The notes: generated by a model not told the origin, from the letters alone. A stretch of DNA of 64,000 nt from Oceanobacillus manasiensis (GCF_000724085.1 NZ_CCDL010000001.1:1178001-1242000), one strand, 5' to 3'; numbered from the stretch's first letter, positions 43,764 through 54,002 are shown. Numbers and translations: made by a program.

Positions 43764-46055
43764 ATGGAAAGAGATATAAAGAAATTGATCGAAGAGATGA
43801 CTTTAGAAGAAAAAGTAGGCATGTGTTCAGGTTTAGACTTTTGGCATCTAAAAGGGGTAGAACGTTTAGATATCCCATCTATTATGGTAACGGATGGCCC
43901 TCATGGTCTTAGAAAACAGGCAGGTAGTGCAGATCATCTAGGCTTAAGTGATAGTGTTCCTGCAACTTGCTTTCCCTCCGCGGTTGGATTGGCTAGTTCT
44001 TGGGATCGCGAACTTATTGAAGAAGTCGGGGTTGCATTGGGAGAAGAGTCACAAGCAGAGAATGTTGGTGTATTATTAGGGCCAGGTGCGAACATTAAGC
44101 GCTCCCCACTATGTGGAAGAAACTTTGAATATTTCTCAGAGGATCCTTATCTTTCTTCCGAAATGGCAACTAGCCATATTAAGGGTGTACAAAGCCAAGG
44201 TGTAGGTACTTCTCTTAAACACTTTGCAGCGAACAACCAAGAACATCGCCGTATGTCAACAGACGCAGTAATTGATGAGCGTACACTAAGAGAAATCTAT
44301 CTTGCAAGTTTTGAAAATACTGTAAAAAAATCACAACCATGGACGGTTATGTGTGCTTACAATAAGGTAAACGGCGAATTCGCTTCAGAAAATAAAACAT
44401 TGTTAACAGACATTTTAAGAGATGAGTGGGGCTTTGAAGGGTTTGTCGTTTCTGATTGGGGCGCTGTTAATGAACGTGTCCCTGGATTAGAAGCAGGCTT
44501 AGAGCTAGAAATGCCAGCTAATAATGGATTGGGAGATAATAAAATCTTAGAAGCTATTAAAAATGGCAACCTTTCAGAAGAGAAGCTCGATCGTGCAGTA
44601 GAAAGATTACTTAGAATTATTTTTATGGCGGTTGATCATCGTAAAGAAGACGCAAGTTATGATAAAGAAGAGCATCATCAGCTTGCTAGGAAAGTGGCTA
44701 GAGAAGGTATGGTGCTTTTGAAAAATGAGGATGATACACTTCCGCTGTCTAAAGATAATAAGGTAGCCGTAATTGGTGCGCTTGCTAGTAAGCCTAGATA
44801 TCAAGGTGGAGGAAGCTCACACATCAATCCTACAAAGCTTGAAAATATATATGAAGAAATGCAGAAGACGGCTTCTAAACAATCAAATGTTACGTACGCT
44901 CAAGGGTACCACTTAGACAGTGACAAATTAGATGAACAATTAATAGAAGAAGCGAAGGATGCAGCTAAAGGGTCTGATGCAGCTGTTCTATTCATTGGAT
45001 TACCGGACCGTTATGAATCGGAAGGATATGATCGTACACACTTGCATATTCCGGAAAATCAACGTCATTTAATTGAAGAAGTAGCAAAGGTACAACCAAA
45101 TATTACTGTTGTACTAAGTAACGGTGCTCCGATTGAAATGCCTTGGTTAAACCAGGCAAAAGCGGTACTGGAAGGATACTTAGGAGGACAAGCACTAGGA
45201 GGAGCCATTGCAGATTTATTATACGGAGACGCAAACCCTAGCGGTAAACTAGCGGAAACATTCCCTGTCAAATTGAGTGATAATCCATCTTACTTAAATT
45301 TCCCAGGAGAGGGAGATAAAGTCGAATATAAAGAAGGAATTTTTGTTGGGTACCGTTATTATGATACGAAAGAAATAGAGCCTTTATTTCCATTCGGCTA
45401 TGGCCTAAGCTATACTTCCTTTGAATATAGTAATTTAACTGTTAGTAACAAAGAAATGAAGGATACAGACACTGTAACCGTCACTGTTAAAGTGAAGAAT
45501 ACTGGCCACATGGCTGGGAAAGAAACGATTCAACTTTATGTAAGAGATCAAGAGAGTACCATGATTAGACCAGAAAAAGAACTTAAAGGGTTTGAAAAGG
45601 TAGCATTGCAACCAGGGGAAGAAAAGACGGTAACCTTCACACTAGATCAAGGTGCATTTGCCTATTATAATGTAGATTTAAAAGACTGGCATGTAGAAAC
45701 AGGGGAATTTGATATTTTAATAGGGAAATCTTCTAAAGAAATCGTTTTAAAGGATACGATTAACGTAACGTCATCGATTGAACTGGTACAACAGGTTCAT
45801 AGAAATACAAATATTGGAGATATTTTGTCTAACCCTACATTAGCTCCACTAGCAAAAGAACTTCTTAAAGAGGCGAATAAAGATAATCCTTTATTTAATA
45901 TGTCTGATGACTCGGAAGGGATGTCAGATATGATGGAAGCTATGATGAAATATTTGCCATTACGCGCATTAGCTAATTTTAGTGGTGGTAGCTTTACAGA
46001 AGAGATGTTGACAGATATGATTAATCAGTTAAATGAAGAAGTGAAAGTTTCTTAA
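43764..46055 (+). CDS. Glycoside hydrolase family 3 beta-glycosidase
   Basis: A 763-residue GH3 enzyme. The N-terminal (beta/alpha)8 domain holds the nucleophile Asp at about residue 231 in FVVSDWGAV, with [12 protein letters not shown] upstream. A GH3 C-terminal domain ([20 protein letters not shown]) and a fibronectin-III-like domain ([20 protein letters not shown]) follow, with an extra 90-residue helical tail. There is no signal peptide, so it works in the cytosol on imported glycosides, probably a beta-glucoside or beta-xyloside. I used the ATG at 43764 with GGAGGG upstream. Confidence 0.92.
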   Translation: MERDIKKLIEEMTLEEKVGMCSGLDFWHLKGVERLDIPSIMVTDGPHGLRKQAGSADHLGLSDSVPATCFPSAVGLASSWDRELIEEVGVALGEESQAENVGVLLGPGANIKRSPLCGRNFEYFSEDPYLSSEMATSHIKGVQSQGVGTSLKHFAANNQEHRRMSTDAVIDERTLREIYLASFENTVKKSQPWTVMCAYNKVNGEFASENKTLLTDILRDEWGFEGFVVSDWGAVNERVPGLEAGLELEMPANNGLGDNKILEAIKNGNLSEEKLDRAVERLLRIIFMAVDHRKEDASYDKEEHHQLARKVAREGMVLLKNEDDTLPLSKDNKVAVIGALASKPRYQGGGSSHINPTKLENIYEEMQKTASKQSNVTYAQGYHLDSDKLDEQLIEEAKDAAKGSDAAVLFIGLPDRYESEGYDRTHLHIPENQRHLIEEVAKVQPNITVVLSNGAPIEMPWLNQAKAVLEGYLGGQALGGAIADLLYGDANPSGKLAETFPVKLSDNPSYLNFPGEGDKVEYKEGIFVGYRYYDTKEIEPLFPFGYGLSYTSFEYSNLTVSNKEMKDTDTVTVTVKVKNTGHMAGKETIQLYVRDQESTMIRPEKELKGFEKVALQPGEEKTVTFTLDQGAFAYYNVDLKDWHVETGEFDILIGKSSKEIVLKDTINVTSSIELVQQVHRNTNIGDILSNPTLAPLAKELLKEANKDNPLFNMSDDSEGMSDMMEAMMKYLPLRALANFSGGSFTEEMLTDMINQLNEEVKVS

Positions 46056-46182
46056 TTTTAAGTAAATAAAATAGAGGTTGTGTCGGGGGGGCGTTTTTAA
46101 GGACATAGAATAGGCAGTTTATAATCGATAAAGTGGTTATCAAATGCTAACATTTATAAAAGGGAAATGGAGTGTTGATAAA

Positions 46183-47736
46183 ATGAGAGTATTATTTCTA
46201 GACTTGGATTCAGTTAGCCCACATCATTTAGGATGTTATGGCTATGAACGTAATACATCCCCAAACATTGATAAAGTCGCAGAAAAAGGTGTGCGATTTA
46301 ATAATTACTATACATCCGATGCACCGTGTGCCCCATCTAGAACAGCGTTAATGTCTGGTCAGTTTGGAATTAAAAACGGTCTTGTCGGCCATGGTGGAAC
46401 AGCTGGTGATATGAAAGCTGAAGGAGCGGAACGTGAATTGTTTGGCAGTCTTGCCACCGGTGGGTCTCTACCTTCTTTCTTGCAAATGGGTGCAGGACTA
46501 AATACTGCATTGATTAGTCCTTTTCCACAACGACATGCAACATTTAACTTTTATGCAGGGTTTAATGAAATTTTTAACACTGGTGGGTTCGGTATGGAGT
46601 CTGCTGAAAAAGTGACGCCTGTAGCGAAAGACTGGTTGAAGAAGAACGCGAAAAATGATGACTGGTTCCTGTATATTAATTATTGGGATGCCCATACGCC
46701 TTATCGCGCACCTGAAAGTTTTGGAAATCCTTTCGCGGAGGAGCCATTACCTGAATGGGCAAATGAGGACACGCTTGAAAAACATAAACAAGCCGTTGGT
46801 CCTCACACAGTTCATGAATTGGAAATAGACCATAATAATATGACATATACGAATCAACAATCAGAAAAATACCCTCGTAGCCCTGGTGAAATTAAAAATA
46901 TGGATGACTATAGGAAAATGATTGATGGGTATGATACAGGTATTAAATATGTGGATGAGCACCTAGGAAAACTATTTGATTTAATGGAAGAGGAAGGCGT
47001 GCTTGAGGACACGATTATCATCATCTCAGCTGACCATGGAGAGAATATGGGCCAATTAGGAATTTATGGCGAACACGGTACTGCAGACGATGGTACATGT
47101 CGCATTCCAATGATTATTAAATGGCCAGGGATGAAGCAAGGTGTAGTTGATGAGGGATTGCATTATCATCTGGATCTCCCCGTTACTTTAGCCGAGATGA
47201 TGGATTTACCTGCTTCACCTGATTGGGATGGAAGAAGCTATGCACCGACATTAAAAGACGGTGAAGATTGTGGACGAGACTACTTAGTCGTATCACAATG
47301 TGCACATGTTGCCCAAAGAAGTGTACGGTTTGGTGACTGGTTATATATGAGAACCTATCATGACGGATATCATTTATTTGATAAAGAAATGTTATTCAAT
47401 CTTGCAGAAGATCCAAGAGAAGAGAACAACCTTGCAGCACAACATAAGGATAAATGTATGGAAGGTGCCTATTACTTGCAAGAATGGCATGATGACATGA
47501 TGTTCCGAACAGGCGATGATGTGGATCCATTATGGACCGTTATAAAAGAAGGTGGGCCATATCATGCTAAGGGATACCTCAAGAATTACGGTAAACGTCT
47601 TGTAGAAACTGGGAGAGAAGCTCAATTTAATGAGTTGAAGAAAAAGCATCCACAAGAATTCCCAGAGGAGCAAAGCACAGCTAAGCAAGCATTTAGAGGA
47701 TTAATGATGAAAAACCATTTTAACAGAGAGGTTTAA
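46183..47736 (+). CDS. Sulfatase (formylglycine-dependent, cytosolic)
   Basis: A 517-residue type I sulfatase. The modified cysteine is Cys49 in the motif CAPSR (the C-x-P-S-R signature), and the metal-binding aspartates are in FLDLDSV near residue 5 and in the later SADHGENMGQ near residue 290. There is no signal peptide, so it acts in the cytosol on an imported sulfate ester. I chose the ATG at 46183 with GGAGT upstream; the ATG at 46144 would add 13 residues. The formylglycine-generating enzyme needed for its activation is encoded 200 bases downstream. Confidence 0.9.
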   Translation: MRVLFLDLDSVSPHHLGCYGYERNTSPNIDKVAEKGVRFNNYYTSDAPCAPSRTALMSGQFGIKNGLVGHGGTAGDMKAEGAERELFGSLATGGSLPSFLQMGAGLNTALISPFPQRHATFNFYAGFNEIFNTGGFGMESAEKVTPVAKDWLKKNAKNDDWFLYINYWDAHTPYRAPESFGNPFAEEPLPEWANEDTLEKHKQAVGPHTVHELEIDHNNMTYTNQQSEKYPRSPGEIKNMDDYRKMIDGYDTGIKYVDEHLGKLFDLMEEEGVLEDTIIIISADHGENMGQLGIYGEHGTADDGTCRIPMIIKWPGMKQGVVDEGLHYHLDLPVTLAEMMDLPASPDWDGRSYAPTLKDGEDCGRDYLVVSQCAHVAQRSVRFGDWLYMRTYHDGYHLFDKEMLFNLAEDPREENNLAAQHKDKCMEGAYYLQEWHDDMMFRTGDDVDPLWTVIKEGGPYHAKGYLKNYGKRLVETGREAQFNELKKKHPQEFPEEQSTAKQAFRGLMMKNHFNREV

Positions 47737-47744
47737 CCTATAAC

Positions 47745-47768
47745 TACCTGCCCTTCAAAGGGCAGGTA
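47745..47768 (+). terminator. Hairpin after the sulfatase gene
   Basis: TACCTGCCC pairs with GGGCAGGTA around a 6-base loop, 9 bases after the stop, followed by a moderately T-rich tail. Confidence 0.65.
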
Positions 47769-47942
47769 ATTTAATTTGATGCACTTGTATTCATTTTTGA
47801 TGATAATTTGTTAGAATAATAATAATTCATTACTACCTATTTAGTAGTGAAAGATAGAATAATTATGTAGGAATGTCACCTCTTCCTATAATGTAATGAT
47901 ATGAAAATAATAGTTTAAAAGATTTACCGAGGAGGAGAAATA

Positions 47943-48902
47943 TTGAGTAAAGATCAACAAATTCGTCCGTGCTGTAGTGCAACAAGAGAGAGCAACACGC
48001 CTAAACAGGTCGAACACATTATTGAAACGAAGAGGCCAAATAAAGAAAATATAAAGTTAAAAGAGAATATGGTCTACTTACCAGGTGGGGAATTTCTAAT
48101 GGGAACCGATACGGATGAAGGGTTTCCTTCTGACGGAGAAGGACCTGTAAGGAAGGTAGAAGTAGCCCCGTTCTATATAGATCGTTATACCGTTAGTAAT
48201 GCAGAATTTAGTCAATTTGTGAAGGAAACTGGTTATAAGACAGAGGCAGAGAAATTTGGCTGGTCTTTTGTATTTTACAAGTTTATTTCACCTGACCTGA
48301 AGAGTAAAGTGCAACAAGTTCCGAATACACCTTGGTGGTTTGGGGTGGAGGGTGCGTACTGGTTTCAGCCAGAAGGTCCAGGCAGTACAATAGAAGGTCG
48401 TATGGACCATCCAGTTATTCATGTTTCCTGGAATGATGCTGCTGCTTTTTGTAATTGGGCAGGAAAGCGATTACCAACAGAAGCAGAATGGGAGTATGCT
48501 GCACGTGGCGGCTTGGAACAAAAGAAATATCCTTGGGGGGATGAATTGACTCCAAATGGAGAGCATTATTGTAATATATGGCAAGGAGATTTCCCACGGG
48601 TGAACACAGAGGAAGACGGTTTTGTAGGTACAGCACCAGTTACGTCGTACCCTCCAAATGGCTATGGCCTTTATAATGTGGCCGGTAATGTTTGGGAATG
48701 GTGCGAAGATTGGTTTACAAATCGACCTGAACGAAAAATAAATGAAAGTCAGCTGAATAGCCAAACTCCTAAAGTAATGCGAGGAGGTTCCTATCTTTGC
48801 CATAAATCGTATTGTAATCGTTATCGTGTAGCTGCACGTAGTTCTAATACAGCTGATAGTTCCACAGGAAATATGGGATTCCGTTGTGCCAGGGATGCTT
48901 AA
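47943..48902 (+). CDS. Formylglycine-generating enzyme (sulfatase activator)
   Basis: A 319-residue SUMF1-type enzyme that oxidises the sulfatase cysteine to formylglycine with copper and oxygen. The fold blocks are clear: [20 protein letters not shown], then [23 protein letters not shown] in the middle and [14 protein letters not shown]. The two active-site cysteines are Cys286 and Cys291 in [13 protein letters not shown], five apart as in the characterised enzymes. The N-terminal 40 residues contain a CCSATR motif that resembles a sulfatase signature. The TTG start follows GAGGAGG. It lies directly after the sulfatase. Confidence 0.92.
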   Translation: MSKDQQIRPCCSATRESNTPKQVEHIIETKRPNKENIKLKENMVYLPGGEFLMGTDTDEGFPSDGEGPVRKVEVAPFYIDRYTVSNAEFSQFVKETGYKTEAEKFGWSFVFYKFISPDLKSKVQQVPNTPWWFGVEGAYWFQPEGPGSTIEGRMDHPVIHVSWNDAAAFCNWAGKRLPTEAEWEYAARGGLEQKKYPWGDELTPNGEHYCNIWQGDFPRVNTEEDGFVGTAPVTSYPPNGYGLYNVAGNVWEWCEDWFTNRPERKINESQLNSQTPKVMRGGSYLCHKSYCNRYRVAARSSNTADSSTGNMGFRCARDA

Positions 48903-48961
48903 CTGTTAAATCGTATTGATGTTTGTATTTGTTAAGGAAGTATAAAGGAGACTATTATCAT

Positions 48962-50194
48962 ATGTTACCAAATCAGGGGCAGTTAGAATATATCTGTGAA
49001 ATTCTAAATAAATCATATGACATTCCCGTTTCTTTTTTAGATAGTGAAGGAGAAATACAATTTGAATCCTTTTCTACTTTTATCTTAAACCCATTGTTAC
49101 AATCAAAAGGGGATTTTTTTGACCAATTATTTAATCCAGATGACAGTAATGAATTTCCAATTTTACGTATAAATTCTTATCTGGAAAACTTTATATCTGT
49201 TAAGTTAAGTGATAGTTCAGGCTTTCATGGAGTCATCATCATGGGTCCTATAATAGACTCTCGCTTAACGGAAGAAATGGTAGAAGCACTCCTATTGGAC
49301 CTAAAAGTTCCTAGCAATAAAAAGGAGCTAGTCTTTAATTATTATAGAGAATTGCCGAATATGAATAAGATGAAAATTATCTATATAAGTTTACATTTAT
49401 TTTATATGTTATATCAAAAACAGCTTCAACCTGAAGAGGTCATTAATAGGAATAGGTCGATTAACTCGACAATAGTTGAAATAGAGGATCCTAACTATAA
49501 TATTTCCAAAAGACGGCAGGAAGTTCGCTTGCATCATGATCTTTTAGCTGAAAAGAAGGTATTCCAATGTATTATAGAAGGGAATAAAGAAAAGGTACTA
49601 GAGAATTGGCGAACAACTAACACACAAGGGGAAGTAGGCTTATTATCAAGGAAAAGTCATGTTAGACATTTAAAAAATCTCGGTATATCTATCATTACTC
49701 TAGTTACGAGGGCTGCAATGGAAGGCGGCATTAATCATGAAATGGCTTATACATTAAGTGATTTATATATCCAAAATATTGAAGAATTACAGACAAGTAA
49801 AGATGTGGACCAATTCATAGAATTTATCTTAGGAGATTTTGCAGATCGAGTGAAGAAAAAGAAACAACTAAGTTATTCTAGACCGGTTAACTACTGTCTC
49901 AATTATATTTTTAATCATCTTTATGACAAAATAAATTTGGATACACTTGCGAATAATTCAGGAGTCCATCCCAATTATTTATCCTCCATTTTTAAAAAAG
50001 AAGTGGGGATTACGTTAAGGAATTACATTCTAAAAGCGAAGATAGAAGAAGCAAAGACATTAATGCAATTCACAGATTACTCACTATTAAAGATCTCAAC
50101 GCTGTTAAATTTTTATGATCAGAGTTACTTTACAAAGACATTTAAAAAATTTGCGGAGGTAACACCTAACCAGTACAAAAATAGTTTAATATAA
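48962..50194 (+). CDS. AraC-family transcriptional regulator
   Basis: A 410-residue regulator. The N-terminal 270 residues form a PAS/PocR-like sensory part (ICEILNKSYDIPVSFLDSEG). The C-terminal AraC domain has two helix-turn-helices, DTLANNSGVHPNYLSSIFKK and ISTLLNFYDQSYFTKTFKKF. The ATG at 48962 is 11 bases after AAAGGAG; a longer TTG start at 48923 is weaker. It ends the sulfated-glycoside locus and probably activates it when the substrate is present. A strong bidirectional terminator follows. Confidence 0.85.
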   Translation: MLPNQGQLEYICEILNKSYDIPVSFLDSEGEIQFESFSTFILNPLLQSKGDFFDQLFNPDDSNEFPILRINSYLENFISVKLSDSSGFHGVIIMGPIIDSRLTEEMVEALLLDLKVPSNKKELVFNYYRELPNMNKMKIIYISLHLFYMLYQKQLQPEEVINRNRSINSTIVEIEDPNYNISKRRQEVRLHHDLLAEKKVFQCIIEGNKEKVLENWRTTNTQGEVGLLSRKSHVRHLKNLGISIITLVTRAAMEGGINHEMAYTLSDLYIQNIEELQTSKDVDQFIEFILGDFADRVKKKKQLSYSRPVNYCLNYIFNHLYDKINLDTLANNSGVHPNYLSSIFKKEVGITLRNYILKAKIEEAKTLMQFTDYSLLKISTLLNFYDQSYFTKTFKKFAEVTPNQYKNSLI

Positions 50195-50277
50195 TGTGGT
50201 GGGCACGAGATGCTAGCATAATTTTACTATAGAGGTAACCTCCCAGCTTGATGTTAGTTAAAGTCTGATTTCCGAAA

Positions 50278-50327
50278 GATAAAAGCCAAATCCCTTACTA
50301 GAAATAGAGAGGAATTTGGCTTTTATC
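50278..50327. terminator. Strong bidirectional terminator
   Basis: GATAAAAGCCAAAT pairs perfectly with ATTTGGCTTTTATC across a 22-base inner part, with A and T runs on both sides. It lies between two convergent genes and can stop both. Confidence 0.8.
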
Positions 50328-50355
50328 TTAACTATGATAAGGAAAGGTAGAGTTC

Positions 50356-50721
50356 TTACTGGATGATTTCGTTAAATACCAGTCCTTCATTAAGGTTAAT
50401 GATTTTCAACCTGTTTGTGTCCTTAACAAAAATACTCTTGAACTGTGGCTGCCCATTGTCGTCTTTTAATAGAATGATACGTTTGTGAGGATTGTCCTCT
50501 ACAACTTCGGAATTAAAATTATCAGCATCAGCTACATCATCGAGTGTGTCGTATTCAAGGAGATCATTAATGTCTTCTGTGTTCATCTGAGCTTTTTGGT
50601 GATTCATTTCAGTGCCATTCTCTGATACGGGTGTTTTGTCTGGATTTGCGTGAAAAGCGTAACCAACACCTAAGCTTGTTAGAAGTAGTGCACTTGCTGT
50701 AGTTAGTACGAATGTTTTCAT
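50356..50721 (-). CDS. Small secreted protein
   Basis: A 121-residue protein with a clear signal peptide (MKTFVLTTASALLLTSLG...GYAFHA) and an acidic secreted part rich in Asp/Asn. No domain recognised. AGGAGAG precedes the ATG. It converges on the AraC-type gene across the bidirectional terminator. Extracellular or wall-associated function unknown. Confidence 0.7.
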   Translation of the reverse strand: MKTFVLTTASALLLTSLGVGYAFHANPDKTPVSENGTEMNHQKAQMNTEDINDLLEYDTLDDVADADNFNSEVVEDNPHKRIILLKDDNGQPQFKSIFVKDTNRLKIINLNEGLVFNEIIQ

Positions 50722-50984
50722 GTCTTTTCTCTCCTTTGTTTTAGTTACTTTTATTTTAAATACATCATGTTAAATACCCATGTGAGAAAGATTAGAATTT
50801 GATTAGAAAAAAATGGGTTTCCGACTGAATGCTTTTGATATTATTTCTAGGAAGAAAATTTGCATAGTGTTCAAGTATTATCATGTGAAGATGGCCTTAA
50901 CGAGTTTAAATGTTCCTTACCATCAACAATAGGAAGTAACCGGTATTCCTAATGTGTTCGATTCAAATAATTTATCCCGGAGCA

Positions 50985-51114
50985 ACCATCCGTAAGACCC
51001 CCACTTCAAAACATGAAGAGAAACCGTTAGTTTTTAGTGGGAGTAAACGGACGCTAACACCCCGATTCGTTCTACTAACAATCAGTGGGGGAAGAATGAA
51101 AACTCCCACTGATT
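50985..51114. mobile_element. Remnant resembling an IS200/IS605 right end
   Basis: AATCAGTGGG (51080) pairs with CCCACTGATT (51105-51114), and CCCCCACTTC at 50998 plus GTTTTTAGTGGGAG nearby resemble the hairpin at the right end of the TnpB element at 34264. No transposase or TnpB gene is present. The call is tentative. Confidence 0.35.
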
Positions 51115-51338
51115 TAAGTTTCACTTTATAAAAGCTCTCTGTTTCATATTTTGACATATATCCACATCGATGATGAAACATCATGCACTTCATTTTCTAA
51201 TGCCCTATAGTGACTAACATTCGGCATAACCCGAATCCCACTTTGGTCTGCGTTTTATCGTACATTGATTTTAATTCATAAAGTAGCACATTTTGTGAGC
51301 CTTCCTCTTTCACTACTCTAATTTCACTGGTATTATTT

Positions 51339-51545
51339 TTGTTTTCCCAAAGGAAGTTCTTGTACAACAAAAAACCCTTAAAAACAGATACTACAAAAAG
51401 AAAAATGGCAATTGGAATATTTTGTTGCGACAGATCATGCTAATAAGCTGCCTCAACCGAAACTATTAAAGTTATATTCCTAAATGATAGCATACCTTTT
51501 TAAATTTCATTTTGTGAAGAAATCTACTTAAATTATATGGTTAAA
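51339..51545 (+). pseudogene. Decayed copy of the MepB gene 3' half
   Basis: This stretch aligns with 55604-55880, the end of the intact MepB-like gene and its trailer. It has a 65-base deletion exactly between two copies of the 12-base direct repeat AAAAATGGCAAT that occur at 55664 and 55729 in the intact gene; here one copy is left at 51401. The deletion breaks the frame. The 5' half is absent. Confidence 0.75.
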
Positions 51546-51596
51546 TAGTTGAGAAGAGCAACGTATTTGCTACGCATCAAATAATATAAACATCTA

Positions 51597-51630
51597 GAAG
51601 ACGATCATTTTTTCGGTGATCGTCTTTTTT
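51597..51630 (+). terminator. Terminator, copy 2 of the AGACGATCA repeat
   Basis: AAGACGATCATT and GGTGATCGTCTT form a hairpin followed by TTTTT. It is preceded by AACATCTAG, as at 55037. Confidence 0.75.
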
Positions 51631-51696
51631 TATTGGTCGATCTGCGTAATATAAATTCTTCGTCTCGATTTGCTTTCTCAATATTGCAACCAGCAT

Positions 51697-51713
51697 AACA
51701 ATAGTATATTGTT
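51697..51713. promoter_or_regulatory. Palindrome upstream of the ArsR-type gene
   Basis: AACAATA and TATTGTT are separated by GTA, a perfect 7-3-7 inverted repeat about 60 bases before the ribosome binding site. It may be the operator of the ArsR-type repressor. Confidence 0.4.
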
Positions 51714-51776
51714 GTATTCCGCGGTATGGTTCATCAGATTAAACCATAAAACTAATTGTTGGAGGAATATTATTGA

Positions 51777-52112
51777 ATGAATAAACAGGGACAACTAAAT
51801 ATGATTAAAGAGGATTTTATTAATTGTCAAAAAGTACTATTGGCCATTGGTGATGAAACACGACAATCGATTTTGCTAGTTCTAATGGGGACGGATTGTC
51901 AAACAGGATTACGTGTTGGTGAAATCACTGAACAAACACATCTTTCTCGACCTGCTGTGTCTTATCACCTTAAGGTTTTACGTGATGCCGGTGTTATTTT
52001 AATGCGTAAGGAAGGGACAAAAAACTTTTATTATATTAATGTAAGTTCAGAATTAGGTTTATTAAAAGATCTTGTGCTGGATATTGATAAGTTCATGCAG
52101 GACTTTTATTAA
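51777..52112 (+). CDS. ArsR-family winged-helix regulator
   Basis: A 111-residue helix-turn-helix repressor: LAIGDETRQSILLVLMG, then VGEITEQTHLSRPAVSYHLKVL for the recognition part. It lacks the cysteine metal-binding motif of classical ArsR, so it is probably redox- or metabolite-responsive. GGAGGA lies 9 bases upstream. It starts an apparent two-gene unit with the quinone-reductase-like gene 41 bases downstream. Confidence 0.85.
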   Translation: MNKQGQLNMIKEDFINCQKVLLAIGDETRQSILLVLMGTDCQTGLRVGEITEQTHLSRPAVSYHLKVLRDAGVILMRKEGTKNFYYINVSSELGLLKDLVLDIDKFMQDFY

Positions 52113-52153
52113 AATAATGGGAATTGAAACAACATTAATTGGAGGTAAAGACT

Positions 52154-53152
52154 ATGAGAGCAATGATTGTTGATAAATATGGGCGAGTGCCAATGCGTTT
52201 AGCAGAAATGCCCACACCTGAAGTTGGTGAAAATGAGGTGCTTGCAGAAATTCATGCAGCTAGTATTAATCCTATTGATTTTAAGATACGCGATGGGAAA
52301 GTAAAATTGTTAGTTAAATATAAAATGCCTCTTATTTTAGGGAATGACTTTGCTGGTATTGTTGCAAAGGTTGGCTCAAAAGTGACTCGTTTTAAAGTTG
52401 GTGACGAAATATATGCCCGTCCACGTAAGAGTAAAATCGGTACTTTTGCTGAATATATCGCTATTCATGAAGATGACATCGCCTTAAAACCTAAAAATTT
52501 GAGCTTTGAAGAAGCAGCCTCGATTCCACTTATTGGGCTTACCTCCTATCAAGCCCTAACAGATATTTTGCAATTACAAAAGGGCCACAAGATATTAATT
52601 CAAGCTGGGGCTGGGGGTGTAGGTACATTTGCTATTCAACTGGCAAAGTTAATGGGTGCCACTGTTGCAACAACTGCCAGTGACGCTGGTGCTAATTTAG
52701 TAAAATCGCTTGGTGCAGATGAAATAATAAATTATAAGACAGAGAAATTTGAAGAGAAACTGAAAAACTATGATGCAGTATTTGATACACTTGGTGGAGA
52801 GATCCTCGAAAAATCATTCAAAGTGATAAAAAGTGGAGGAAGAATTGTTTCTGTTTCGGGATTACCGAATGCCCGTTTTGGTAAAGAATATGGTTCAGGC
52901 TATTTTAAAACGTTGTTGTTTGCAGCAGCAAGCCGTAAACTGACTGCACTTGAAAAAAAGCATAACGCACAATATACATTTTTATTTATGAAGCCGAGTG
53001 GAGAGCAATTACGTATAATCGCAAACTATATTGAGACTGGCAGAATCAAACCTATAATTGATAGAGTCTTGCTATTTGAAGATGCTCAAAAAGCGATGGA
53101 ATATGCGGAATCTGGAAGGGCGAAAGGCAAAATAATATTAAAAATTAGATAG
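52154..53152 (+). CDS. NADP-dependent MDR oxidoreductase (quinone reductase-like)
   Basis: A 332-residue medium-chain dehydrogenase without the zinc-binding cysteines. The cofactor motif AGAGGVGTFAIQLAK is near residue 155, and NDFAGIV near residue 68 is typical of the quinone-oxidoreductase group. It probably reduces quinones or alpha,beta-unsaturated carbonyls. I chose the ATG at 52154, 7 bases after GGAGG; the frame opens at 52139. It follows an ArsR-type gene that likely controls it. Confidence 0.87.
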   Translation: MRAMIVDKYGRVPMRLAEMPTPEVGENEVLAEIHAASINPIDFKIRDGKVKLLVKYKMPLILGNDFAGIVAKVGSKVTRFKVGDEIYARPRKSKIGTFAEYIAIHEDDIALKPKNLSFEEAASIPLIGLTSYQALTDILQLQKGHKILIQAGAGGVGTFAIQLAKLMGATVATTASDAGANLVKSLGADEIINYKTEKFEEKLKNYDAVFDTLGGEILEKSFKVIKSGGRIVSVSGLPNARFGKEYGSGYFKTLLFAAASRKLTALEKKHNAQYTFLFMKPSGEQLRIIANYIETGRIKPIIDRVLLFEDAQKAMEYAESGRAKGKIILKIR

Positions 53153-53405
53153 AAATGATGCAAAAATATAACCTAACTTTTATTTTTCCTTTTAAGGTTA
53201 TAGCAACATTTTTATGATCTTTTTCTAAAGTAACAAATCATCTCTAATGAGGGGGATGTTTAAAAAGCATGACCATAAAAACCGATTCTATTTACTGCAC
53301 TACAAGGATATTTTTGAAAAATTACCTACCCAAAAGACAATTAGTTTCTAAGTGGTCTTCTTTTCATATTTTACTCTTAAGGTGCAATAAGTATTAAGTA
53401 AAAAA

Positions 53406-53431
53406 AGACGTCTAGTGTCCTAGAACCGTCT
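53406..53431 (-). terminator. Terminator of the NTF2-like gene
   Basis: AGACG and CGTCT form the outer stem with an inner CTAG/CTAG pair. On the minus strand it is followed by a T-run (the A-run 53399-53405 on the plus strand). Confidence 0.6.
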
Positions 53432-53444
53432 CTCTTACAAAAAA

Positions 53445-53804
53445 TTATTTAGGTAATGGGCTTAAATGTTCGTGAATTAGTAGCCATTCATCTGATTCTT
53501 TGACGAAGACATTTGTGGCTCTTCCACGACCACTTATATATTTTCCGTTAACATAACCTTCATAGAAATATGTATAAATACAGGTTGCTGAGTGACTTTC
53601 AGTGTATAGCCATTTAACATCATGTGCTTCATAATTTTCGTTTTTTACTACGGACCAAGCATTTTCAAAGTATGTCTTTATTTCTTCTAAAGTGGTACAG
53701 CTTTGATCTGAGAAGAAAAATGCAGCATTAGGATGAAGTATCTTTCTAACTTCGTCAAAATTGTGAGTATTTGTTGCTTTAATGTACTTGTGTAATACCT
53801 CCAT
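53445..53804 (-). CDS. DUF4440/NTF2-like protein
   Basis: A 119-residue NTF2-fold protein (LHKYIKATNTHNFDEVRKILHPNA, then a TLEEIKTYFENAW block and the WLLIHEHLSP end). The family has enzymatic and binding members with no common reaction. I chose the ATG at 53802-53804, with GGGAGAG upstream; the frame opens 14 codons earlier. It stands alone. Confidence 0.8.
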   Translation of the reverse strand: MEVLHKYIKATNTHNFDEVRKILHPNAAFFFSDQSCTTLEEIKTYFENAWSVVKNENYEAHDVKWLYTESHSATCIYTYFYEGYVNGKYISGRGRATNVFVKESDEWLLIHEHLSPLPK

Positions 53805-53962
53805 TTTTAACTCTCCCAACAACAGTTTATAAATATATTCTAGCATATTTAGTAAGGAGATGAAGCAGAAGTAGGAAATTATTGTGTCATCACCTTCTTC
53901 CTATTTGAAGTATGCTGGACAGTTAATATTCACTTTTAATCGAGTTTTTGAAAGTATGTACT

Positions 53963-53993
53963 TAGTTAATGGAGCAGGTTGGTTGAATAAGAA
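53963..53993 (+). repeat. Dispersed motif, copy (GGAGCAGGTTGGTTGAATAAG)
   Basis: A copy of the intergenic motif GGGCAGGTTAGTTGAATAA that recurs through 53-64 kb. This one lies between a minus-strand gene start and the 3' end of another minus-strand gene. Confidence 0.6.
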
Positions 53994-54002
53994 GCATAAA
54001 AA

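Larger units (their letters stand above)
50722..51776. other. Long region of debris without an intact gene
   Basis: It contains IS605-type end-like hairpins (50985-51114), a minus-strand coding remnant at about 51205-51335 (VVKEEGSQNVLLYELKSMYD and on to a stop), a decayed MepB copy (51339-51545), a terminator repeat (51597) and an ArsR-type operator-like palindrome (51697). I see no gene that could be made. Confidence 0.55.

Noticed and set aside
50972-51193. A 73-codon minus-strand frame
   Set aside because: It runs through the IS605-like hairpin remnants, has no ribosome binding site and no protein-like composition.
53265-53395. A 43-codon frame starting at the ATG after AATGAGGGGGATG
   Set aside because: It has a ribosome-binding-like sequence but no protein-like composition, and it is followed by the terminator of the opposite gene.
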